From Labilibaculum antarcticum (GTDB lineage Bacteria > Bacteroidota > Bacteroidia > Bacteroidales > Marinifilaceae), in contig NZ_AP018042.1 of the NCBI RefSeq assembly GCF_002356295.1, positions 1 through 64,000 of the forward strand: a stretch of 64,000 nt of DNA, given 5' to 3'. The position numbers and the translations under genes were made by a program. The notes beneath the pieces were generated by a model that saw only the letters and a list, made by a program, of their open reading frames with translations, ran no database searches and was not told the DNA's origin. Of the stretch, positions 54,624 to 62,027 are shown in pieces; the first letter of the stretch is position 1, and every line of letters begins with the position of its first letter.

Positions 54624-56063
54624 TCATTGCATTTTAGCTGCCAACTCATTTTTTAACTCCTTCACTAATTCAAGGTGTTTATCCGCCACATTTTTGGTTT
54701 CATTTTCCGAAGTTGTATGATCATATAATTCTACAAAACCATCCTTATGAAGAGTCATCCGATGCGTTGCCGTTCTTATTGTAGAAGCCTCATTCGTGTA
54801 AGCTACAGCTGAGTGACCAGTTGTATTCGGATATTCTAATATTTCCTTCAAAGATACTCCTTGAACAAATTCAGGAATCTCAACTCCTGTTAAATCACAC
54901 AAAGTTGGGAAGATATCCAGTGTCTCAACGATAGCATTGGTTTTGTAACCTTCATGTTTCATTCCAGGATAGTAAATTATCATTGGTGAATGTAAGGATT
55001 CCTCAAACAAACTATGCTTTCCCCAAATGGCGTGTTCTCCCAAATGCCAACCATGGTCACCCCAAAGTACAACAATGGTATTTTTATCTGCTCCTGTACG
55101 TTTCAATTCCTCAAGAATTTTCCCCACTTGGGCATCGGCGTAACTAACACAAGCTGCATAATGACGACGCACCTCATCAGCAAAGGCCATATCTTTATTT
55201 GGGTCTTTTCCCCAGCGGTTGTAATTCATAAATTCACCGGAACTGTGCCATGTGGTTTTTCCTTCTGGTTTTTGAGGGTGTTCTATTGATGGAAATTTAA
55301 CACCCTCATACAAGTCAAAATAAGATTTTGGTGCTCCAAAAGGTAAATGTGGTTTAATAATTCCAACGGCTAGAAAAAACGGTTTTTCTTCATCTGTCGA
55401 AAGTACTCTTAATTGTTTCAATGCCTCATTTGTAATCGCTCCGTCTGGATATATATTATCATCCCCCTCTACGGTTTGAAAAACGTCCATATCACCGGCT
55501 TTTATTCGAACTTCTCCATGAGCCAATCCGTGCATCATTCCACGAGGATGCTCCCATTCCGCAATTGGCATAAGGTGTTTGTCCCATGCTTTAGGAACTT
55601 CAATTATTGTGCTATCATTCCAATCACTACCACCCCTTCCGCCAGGGTGATGAGATACTTTTCCAACTGAAACTGTCGCATAACCATGTGTTTTGAACCA
55701 CTCCGGCATACTTGGATGGATAGTCTCAATCCCTTTTGCAATTTTATTTGCTCGAAGGAAAAGTGCATTGTTGTTTGCTGGCCCGTACTGACCTGTTAGT
55801 AAGGTATAACGAGATGGGCCACAACTTGGAGCATTAACAAAATGTTTCTGAAAAGAAACACCATTTGCTGCGAGTCGGTCAATATTTGGAGAAGAAATAT
55901 ACTCTGCCCCAAAACATTTCAATTCAGGTCGAAGGTCATCAATACAAATTAATAGAACATTCTGTTTTCCTTCTTTGGATGGTTTTGAACATTGAAAAAA
56001 TAACAGGGCACAAAAAAACAGTGCAAATAGTATATGCTTATTTTTCATTTTTATAGTTTTCAT
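54624..56063 (-). CDS. Sulfatase lipoprotein (iduronate-2-sulfatase-like, S1 family)
   Basis: From ATG 56063 the 479-residue product is a lipoprotein (LFALFFCALLFFQC, Cys25). The sulfatase core has LLICIDDLRPELKCFG near 37-52 and the formylglycine motif C81-G-P-S-R (NAPSCGPSRYTLLTG). VSVGKVSHHPGG, KPHLPFGAPKSYFDLY and WGDHGWHLGEHAIWGKHSLFEE are typical of iduronate-2-sulfatase-like subfamilies (S1_7 type). It would remove sulfate esters from algal oligosaccharides in the periplasm. The longer frame starting at 56090 would push the lipobox inward. Confidence 0.93.
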   Translation of the reverse strand: MKTIKMKNKHILFALFFCALLFFQCSKPSKEGKQNVLLICIDDLRPELKCFGAEYISSPNIDRLAANGVSFQKHFVNAPSCGPSRYTLLTGQYGPANNNALFLRANKIAKGIETIHPSMPEWFKTHGYATVSVGKVSHHPGGRGGSDWNDSTIIEVPKAWDKHLMPIAEWEHPRGMMHGLAHGEVRIKAGDMDVFQTVEGDDNIYPDGAITNEALKQLRVLSTDEEKPFFLAVGIIKPHLPFGAPKSYFDLYEGVKFPSIEHPQKPEGKTTWHSSGEFMNYNRWGKDPNKDMAFADEVRRHYAACVSYADAQVGKILEELKRTGADKNTIVVLWGDHGWHLGEHAIWGKHSLFEESLHSPMIIYYPGMKHEGYKTNAIVETLDIFPTLCDLTGVEIPEFVQGVSLKEILEYPNTTGHSAVAYTNEASTIRTATHRMTLHKDGFVELYDHTTSENETKNVADKHLELVKELKNELAAKMQ

Positions 56064-56138
56064 TCGACTCTCTATCCGGAATAATGACACACAAAATAAG
56101 AGTAACTCACTCTTACTATCTTTAAAATTTTCAATCTA

Positions 56139-57257
56139 TTATTTCTGAGCTTTAGAATACAATTTAAACACTTCAGAACCCGCACTTAAAAATGCGCCGC
56201 TTCCATATACTTCCGATTTATCGGCCCATGCTTTCCCCGGTGCTGCACCTATTGGTTGCACATAGCCCAACATTCCATCTTTGGTGATATAACTGCACAT
56301 TGCATTCCATCCTTTTGCAACCGCTGGCTCGTAAGTTATGCGATCTAAAATTCCTTGATTTATGCCCCAGGCTAAACCAAAAACATAAAAGGAAGATCCA
56401 CTGGTTTCAGGTGTTGGATAAAATTCCTGACCTAATAAGCTCATGGCCCAATGTCCTTGTGGAGTTTGTATTTGAAGCAGTTTTTTAGCCATTTTTTTAT
56501 AGATACCCAGGAAATACTTGTATTCCTTTGTTTTCGGATTGAGCTCATTCATAATGTTCGCCAATCCCGCAAACACCCATCCATTACCTCTTGCCCAAAA
56601 TATCTTGGTTCCATGATCCAGTTTCCCCATAAAACTCTGATCTCTGTAATACAGATTCTCCTTTTTATCGAATAAAAAATCGGTAGTCGCCTTGTACTCT
56701 TTCACCATAAAATCGAGATACTCTTTCTTTCCCGTAATTTGATACAATTTAGCCCAAACAGGTGGCGACATAAACAAAGCATCGCACCAATTCCATCTAT
56801 CCTGATGAAATTTTGTTCTCCACTCTAAAGAACTTTGCGATGGATGATATCGAATAAAATCGAATTGTTTTATCATAGGAGCAAGCATCTCCTTGTCATC
56901 ATATTTTCGATACAACTCGCAATACAATTGCCCTACGGTATGATCATCGGCATGATACTGTCTGTGATGCAATTTCCATTCATTCTCTTCCCCAATCTTC
57001 TTCAACCACTCATAATACTGATCATCTCCGGCCATTGCCGCCCATTTTACCATACCTACATAAAGCGCTCCGTTTGTCCAGTCAAGCGGATGATGAGCTT
57101 TCTCTCTTCCACTATAGGTATCTCTGAAATGTTCAATTTGCCAATCAGCAACACGTTTCATTTCCTTTTTCACCTCATCGGGCTTTATACTTTGCGAAAA
57201 GCCAGGCAGAATAAATAATACCAAAAGGCTAAGGATAATAAATTTGTTAAGTTTCAT
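56139..57257 (-). CDS. GH105 unsaturated glycuronyl hydrolase
   Basis: The 372-residue exported enzyme has a signal peptide (IILSLLVLFILPGFSQS) and an (alpha/alpha)6 barrel of GH105/GH88 type. Marks are WTNGALYVGMVKWA, YHADDHTVGQLY, DRWNWCDALFMSPPVWAKL with the likely catalytic Asp159, and ARGNGWVFAGLANIM. It hydrates and releases 4,5-unsaturated uronic acids left by polysaccharide lyases, which implies a uronate-containing substrate such as ulvan or a rhamnogalacturonan-like glycan. Two copies of a leader repeat of about 90 bp lie directly upstream. A decayed copy of its 3' third is in the scar at 53.9 kb. Confidence 0.92.
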   Translation of the reverse strand: MKLNKFIILSLLVLFILPGFSQSIKPDEVKKEMKRVADWQIEHFRDTYSGREKAHHPLDWTNGALYVGMVKWAAMAGDDQYYEWLKKIGEENEWKLHHRQYHADDHTVGQLYCELYRKYDDKEMLAPMIKQFDFIRYHPSQSSLEWRTKFHQDRWNWCDALFMSPPVWAKLYQITGKKEYLDFMVKEYKATTDFLFDKKENLYYRDQSFMGKLDHGTKIFWARGNGWVFAGLANIMNELNPKTKEYKYFLGIYKKMAKKLLQIQTPQGHWAMSLLGQEFYPTPETSGSSFYVFGLAWGINQGILDRITYEPAVAKGWNAMCSYITKDGMLGYVQPIGAAPGKAWADKSEVYGSGAFLSAGSEVFKLYSKAQK

Positions 57258-57351
57258 ATGATTATAATTTGTTTTTTAGTTGCCATATGGAACTTACCAT
57301 GCTGGAATAATCATCCTCCTGTGTGTCAAAATCACTTTGGCATGGACGTTT
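57255..57351 (-). repeat. Leader repeat R1 (before GH105)
   Basis: About 97 bases starting at the GH105 start codon and sharing CATATGGAACTTACCAT, CCTGTGTGT and CATGGACGTTTCAT with R2 and R3. It is the most diverged of three copies. TATGG AACTTA CCATA can form a small hairpin. Confidence 0.8.
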
Positions 57352-57440
57352 CATATGTTTATAATTTTATGTTTTTACCATATGGAACTTACCATATAAT
57401 CATTTCCCTGTGTGTAGAAAGCTTTATACATGGACGTTTC
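57352..57440 (-). repeat. Leader repeat R2
   Basis: An 89-base copy directly following R1 and nearly identical to R3 at 58772-58861 (only a few differences by eye). It lies upstream of GH105 in minus-strand sense. Confidence 0.85.
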
Positions 57441-57478
57441 ATATCAACTATTTTAAGGGTTTGGGTATCAGAATATAA

Positions 57479-58774
57479 TTAGTCTAAAATATAATCAATT
57501 CGTGTTTTATAATTGGAATAATGAACATATTTTTCGTTTACCATCCAAAGCAACACCATTTTATCTCCTTGTTTCATGTTTTGAGGAACAACAGGTCGAA
57601 CATTATCGTATTTCGAATTTTGCGTAATTGCCGTTGTTTTCCATGACATTCCATGATCAGAAGTGACTCTCTTTTCAATTTCAAAAATTCCATTTACCTC
57701 TCTAGAAATGTAAATTGTATTTTCCTTTAGTGGATGAATGGTCATTCCTCCCGAATAGTGAGGTTCTTTTTCAATCTCCCCCTCTTGTGTTTGCGGAAAC
57801 CACTTTCCAGAATTACATATCTCATTGTCGATCCATTCTCCTTTTACATATTGGGTATAATGATACAAATGCTCTGTTTCTTTCGGATATCGCGCATATA
57901 GGATAACTGGATTCCCTTTTTTATCAGCACTTACATCGTAAACCCAGGCTCTTCCCTCTTGGTCTGTCGCTTTATAAACTATTGAAGCATCTTTCGGCTC
58001 AAAAGGCAGTTCATCTACATCACATATTTTAGTTCCATCTATTCTCCAAAATGCTCCCTTCTCATAACAGGCATAATATACCGAATTGGTTTTCTCGTTA
58101 CGCGGATGACCATCTGTAAAAACAATATGAATTTTAGATTGTCCATCAGAATAGTATCGCACATACGGACGATTTCCTCCTTGAAATGGCTGGTTGGTGA
58201 TAAACACACGAGCATCCGAGAATGTTTTCCCATTGTCATCCGACCACATCATGTTTGGTTTAAAACCTGTCCATCTTCCAAAACAATAGATACGTCCATT
58301 TTCCTTTTTTAGTTGAAAAGGATTTGCATAAGTCACACACTTTCGTGGATATAATTTAAACTGTTCGTCATTCAATACCTTTTTTGTATAAAGCGTTGAA
58401 AATTCAGTTTCGCCCTTATTCAAATGATGAAATCGAACCACTGTATCCATGTGCTTTGCATACGCCATTAGAACACCACCATCGTTCAATTCCAAAAAAG
58501 CTGGATTGGCATGATCATCCTTATCTAGGTTTGAGCTCACAATTTGAGTTTTCTTCTCACCAGTTTTCAAATTAAGAATTGCTGTTGTAATAGAACCATT
58601 TTCACTGACCCAACCGGTTACTATTTCATCAGCAACATTGTGTTTATAAATAGCTCTTGGCGCAGAGAACCAACACCACGCCCCATCATCGGTTAGTGTT
58701 TTCTGCTGAGCAAACAAATTGCCTGTTAGCAATAAAAAGCAAACGACTGATAAAATAGCTCTTGTCATTTTCAT
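57479..58774 (-). CDS. Exported BNR-repeat beta-propeller protein, candidate polysaccharide lyase
   Basis: The 431-residue exported protein has a signal peptide ending LFAQQ and the pattern of BNR_4-type beta-propellers: DDGAWCWFSAPRAIY at 29-43, DDHANPAFLELNDGGVLMAYA, FKPNMMWSDDNGKTFSDARV and SDHGMSWKTTAI. Ulvan lyases of families PL24/PL25 have similar propellers, and a GH105 gene follows that would act on lyase products, so a lyase role is a reasonable inference. I cannot assign catalytic His or Tyr residues with certainty. Confidence 0.78.
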   Translation of the reverse strand: MKMTRAILSVVCFLLLTGNLFAQQKTLTDDGAWCWFSAPRAIYKHNVADEIVTGWVSENGSITTAILNLKTGEKKTQIVSSNLDKDDHANPAFLELNDGGVLMAYAKHMDTVVRFHHLNKGETEFSTLYTKKVLNDEQFKLYPRKCVTYANPFQLKKENGRIYCFGRWTGFKPNMMWSDDNGKTFSDARVFITNQPFQGGNRPYVRYYSDGQSKIHIVFTDGHPRNEKTNSVYYACYEKGAFWRIDGTKICDVDELPFEPKDASIVYKATDQEGRAWVYDVSADKKGNPVILYARYPKETEHLYHYTQYVKGEWIDNEICNSGKWFPQTQEGEIEKEPHYSGGMTIHPLKENTIYISREVNGIFEIEKRVTSDHGMSWKTTAITQNSKYDNVRPVVPQNMKQGDKMVLLWMVNEKYVHYSNYKTRIDYILD

Positions 58775-58861
58775 ATGTTTATAATTTTATGTTTTTGTCA
58801 TATGGAACTTACCATATAATCATCTCCCTGTGTGTAGAAAGCTTTATACATGGACGTTTCA
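58772..58861 (-). repeat. Leader repeat R3 (before the BNR gene)
   Basis: A 90-base copy nearly identical to R2, placed exactly at the start codon of the BNR propeller gene as R1 is at the GH105 start codon. It lies in the 312-base gap before the divergent regulator. Confidence 0.85.
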
Positions 58862-58996
58862 TAGATTTTAATTTAAAAAATTATCTACTATTACAATTGC
58901 GGATATAAATAAGATTAGTAGAAATTACCATTCCTTCTAATCATTATTCCAAATGAACACTATTCCAGGCATTTTGTTTATCTTTAACACTGCTTT

Positions 58997-59027
58997 AACG
59001 GTACTTGTAACGGTTAAGTTCAACCGT
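58997..59027. promoter_or_regulatory. Candidate operator between regulator and BNR gene
   Basis: ACGGTT (59010-59015) AAGTTC AACCGT (59022-59027) is a perfect inverted repeat, preceded by a direct copy AACGGT at 58997-59002. It lies in the divergent region 60 bases before the regulator's ATG and is a likely binding site for it, by inference. Confidence 0.5.
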
Positions 59028-59086
59028 ATAAAACTAACTAATAGTCAGTTGCCAAACGAAATCATGATACATCCCATTTCCAATCA

Positions 59087-60238
59087 ATGAATATATCCAC
59101 AGAAAAAAAACGATTAGCGGTTGATGAAATCCGTAAAAGCGGGACTTTTTCGAAGGCTCCAACAAGTAGCTCCATGCTACAATATTTGTTCGAGGAAACA
59201 CTAAAAGGAACCGATTTAAAAGAAAAGCTTATCGAGATTGATTTTTTTGGAGAATCAAAAAACACAGACAAAAGCAATCCTCGGGTTCGGGTAAACATTT
59301 ACAACCTGAGAAAAAAACTGACCTCCTATTATGAGAAAGAAGGTAAAAATGATACATGGCAATTATGTATTGACAAGGGACAATATCAGGTAAGCTTCAT
59401 TACAAAGAATCGTAAAGAGCGTTTTCTTGCAGTGAGTAAACCAACTATTCTAATCCCTTACCTGCTTCTGTTTGTTGTCCTATTGGTATTTGCCTTAAAT
59501 AGTATACCGAAAAAAGCCCCAGTATTATGGCGTTCATTTCTTAGCAATAAAACTGCCACAACTTTATTTGTTGGTGATGTGTTTGGCATAATGGGTACAA
59601 CCGCTACGGGAAACGTTGGCTGGAACAGAGATTACAATATCAATGACTTGAAAGAATTTTATCAGTTCTGTGAAAACAAACCTGAGCTTGCCGGCGATCT
59701 AAAACCATCAAACTATTCTTACACAAACGGAATGGCGGCCGTATCAACACAAAGACTTAGCCTGTTGTTTAAAGATTACGAGAAAGAGTTCAACATCCGA
59801 TTTTCAATGCAAAGCACCATTGCTGATATCAAAGAGGGAAATTCCATCTACATTGGTCCCATAAAAAACAACAATAAATTTGTTCACTTTTTTAATGAAG
59901 AAAATCCCTACTTTAAAATTGATGGTGACCGTCTACTGTTTTCGAATCATCCTAGCCTAAAAGATACTGTATTAAATCTTATTTCTAATGGAACAGAATC
60001 TGACTACGCCATTGTTTCCAAAATACCCGGCCCGGATAATAGCGAACAATTCATTTTCTTTTCGAATCACGATATTGGAGTTCGCTCTACCGTTGAATAC
60101 TTTACGAATATTGATTCCATTCAACATTTTACAGAGAAGTATCTAGATGAAAAAAGTCATTTTACCGCTGTTTTTCTTACTAAAGGAGTTAGCCGAACCA
60201 ATACTGATTTGGATTTGATTTGGGCAGTTGCACATTAA
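59087..60238 (+). CDS. Membrane-tethered winged-helix regulator
   Basis: The 383-residue protein has an N-terminal DNA-binding-like domain (about 1-105): LQYLFEETLKGTDLKEKLIE, IDFFGESKN, NPRVRVNIYNLRKKLTSYYE and WQLCIDKGQYQVSF. The pattern resembles OmpR-type winged helices in one-component regulators where a line such as DPxVRVxxxxLRxKLxxYY is diagnostic. One membrane helix (about 119-140) follows, then a C-terminal domain of about 240 residues that would lie in the periplasm as a sensor. This is a ToxR/CadC-like layout. Its position, divergent from the locus, suggests it senses a glycan-linked signal. Confidence 0.8.
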   Translation: MNISTEKKRLAVDEIRKSGTFSKAPTSSSMLQYLFEETLKGTDLKEKLIEIDFFGESKNTDKSNPRVRVNIYNLRKKLTSYYEKEGKNDTWQLCIDKGQYQVSFITKNRKERFLAVSKPTILIPYLLLFVVLLVFALNSIPKKAPVLWRSFLSNKTATTLFVGDVFGIMGTTATGNVGWNRDYNINDLKEFYQFCENKPELAGDLKPSNYSYTNGMAAVSTQRLSLLFKDYEKEFNIRFSMQSTIADIKEGNSIYIGPIKNNNKFVHFFNEENPYFKIDGDRLLFSNHPSLKDTVLNLISNGTESDYAIVSKIPGPDNSEQFIFFSNHDIGVRSTVEYFTNIDSIQHFTEKYLDEKSHFTAVFLTKGVSRTNTDLDLIWAVAH

Positions 60239-60406
60239 ATAGATCAACTCTCAAAATCCATTTAGATTTGATCTAAAGCAAGGATTATAGTACTCCCACC
60301 CAATTATGTCCTTTAAAATCTATAAACCTCTTAAATACTTCCCTTAGTCTTTGAATTTAAATGAATACAACTTATCAGTTCATCAAACTCTGAATTTAAT
60401 ACCCAT

Positions 60407-60439
60407 AAAAAAAGAGGATATCCAATAGGATACCCTCTT
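60407..60439 (-). terminator. Terminator after susD-like gene
   Basis: In minus-strand sense AAGAGGGTATCC pairs with GGATATCCTCTT (one mismatch) around TATT, followed by seven T (A at 60407-60413 on the plus strand). It ends the SusC-SusD operon. Confidence 0.8.
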
Positions 60440-60493
60440 CTCTCACTAATCATCCTTATTCACCTCTAAATAAGAACTTAAATCATTAAATAC

Positions 60494-62014
60494 CTATAAA
60501 TTAGGATTTAAATCAATTTCTGTTTCTGGAATTGGAGCATACCAAAGGGCCTTATTGTTAGGATCTCCTACCAGTGGAACCTCACGTGAATCACGTAAAG
60601 CATTTACAGTACCTACCTTTTCCAAACGAACAAGATCCAACCATCTATTTCCACCAATTTCTGATACAAATTCGTAGGCACGCTCTTTTACAATAGCATC
60701 AATAATTGCTTGTTTAGAGCTCAATTGAGCGGCTGTATAATCAACACTTGCATCAGCATCTTCCCAAAAACCTGCACCCAAAGCCGCAACCTCATCAGAG
60801 GTGGTCGCACCACCAGCGTAAGCTCTTCGCTTCACCATATTTAAATAGTTAATTGCATCAGCTTCAGCGCCTGTATTCGCACAAGCCTCAGCATACATCA
60901 ACAATACTTCAGCGTAACGCATTGCAGCTACATCATTATGACTTTGCCAAGTATGAAGAAATTCTGGTCTACCTTGAATTGTACCGTAAAGCAACTTGGT
61001 ATTCACAGGATGTGCATATGTAATGGCATCTACTGAAGTTGTACTTGTTGTAGCATTCTTACGATATCCGTCAGGAAAACCCGAATAGAAATTCCATTCT
61101 ATGAACATATCCATCCAAGCGGCCCAAAATGCACCATACCAGCGACTCTCACCACTAATTGGCCAAGGCTGACGCTTGTATTGATGTGCAAAAATGATCT
61201 CCTTGTTATTTTCCCAAGGCTCACCAAAATTGTGCATATAATCATCCATTAATGAATAAACATTAGCATCAATAATTTGCTTGGTATAAGATTTAACATC
61301 TGCCCATTTATCAGTTTCACCATAAGGCCATCCTGTTAATTGCATGTAAGCTTTTGCTATGAAAGCTTTTGCCGCAGTTTTAGTTGCATGTCCATCAACA
61401 ACAGAAACATCAGTGTCACGTGCATTAACAGCCCATTGCTCAACAAACTTTAAATCACTTATTACCTGAGTTATCACCTCTCTGCTAGGTGTTTTTAACA
61501 TTTCGTAGTCAGGAGAAGAGGTTAATGGCAAAGGAACATCACCAAAAACTGTTGTCAATCGAAAATATAACAAGGCTCTAACAAAATAAGCATTTGCAAG
61601 CGTATTGTTCACAACTGCTTCATCAACTCCTTCTGGGTGTGCCTTTTCGATAAAAGTATTGGCTGCATTTATAGCTCTGTAGTATGCATTCCAAATACCA
61701 ATAGTACGACCATTTCCACCTGTTAAAGCAAATGTATCACCTTCTCTAAAAACCCACTTATTACCTCCATTATGTGTAGTCAAATCATCAGCACCAGTAT
61801 AAGCTGCTAATATATCAACTCCCCAGCAAGCACGATTCATTAATCCAAACATTCCGGTAACACCAGATTCTAGGCTTAATTCATCAGCATAAAATGAATC
61901 ACCGGAAACAGCTCCCAAAGATCCTTCGTCTAAATCTTCGCAAGATACCATACTCGACAGCATCAATCCTCCGAAGATTAACATGATTAAATATGAATAT
62001 ATATTTCGTTTCAT
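60494..62014 (-). CDS. SusD/RagB-family glycan-binding lipoprotein
   Basis: The 506-residue lipoprotein (LSSMVSC, anchored Cys) belongs to the SusD family: YYRAINAANTFIEKA near 110, ANAYFVRALLYFRLTTVFGDVPL near 139-161, the TPR-like helices, and AAMRYAEVLLMYAEACANTG with IVKERAYEFVSEIGGNRWLDLVR in the C-terminal third. It sits on the cell surface and caps the SusC channel, delivering oligosaccharides. Its gene is 13 bases downstream of the SusC gene in the usual order. Confidence 0.96.
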   Translation of the reverse strand: MKRNIYSYLIMLIFGGLMLSSMVSCEDLDEGSLGAVSGDSFYADELSLESGVTGMFGLMNRACWGVDILAAYTGADDLTTHNGGNKWVFREGDTFALTGGNGRTIGIWNAYYRAINAANTFIEKAHPEGVDEAVVNNTLANAYFVRALLYFRLTTVFGDVPLPLTSSPDYEMLKTPSREVITQVISDLKFVEQWAVNARDTDVSVVDGHATKTAAKAFIAKAYMQLTGWPYGETDKWADVKSYTKQIIDANVYSLMDDYMHNFGEPWENNKEIIFAHQYKRQPWPISGESRWYGAFWAAWMDMFIEWNFYSGFPDGYRKNATTSTTSVDAITYAHPVNTKLLYGTIQGRPEFLHTWQSHNDVAAMRYAEVLLMYAEACANTGAEADAINYLNMVKRRAYAGGATTSDEVAALGAGFWEDADASVDYTAAQLSSKQAIIDAIVKERAYEFVSEIGGNRWLDLVRLEKVGTVNALRDSREVPLVGDPNNKALWYAPIPETEIDLNPNL

Positions 62015-62027
62015 AATTGTTTTATTT

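Noticed and set aside
57258-57482. 74-codon plus-strand frame
   Set aside because: It is formed by translating leader repeats R1 and R2.
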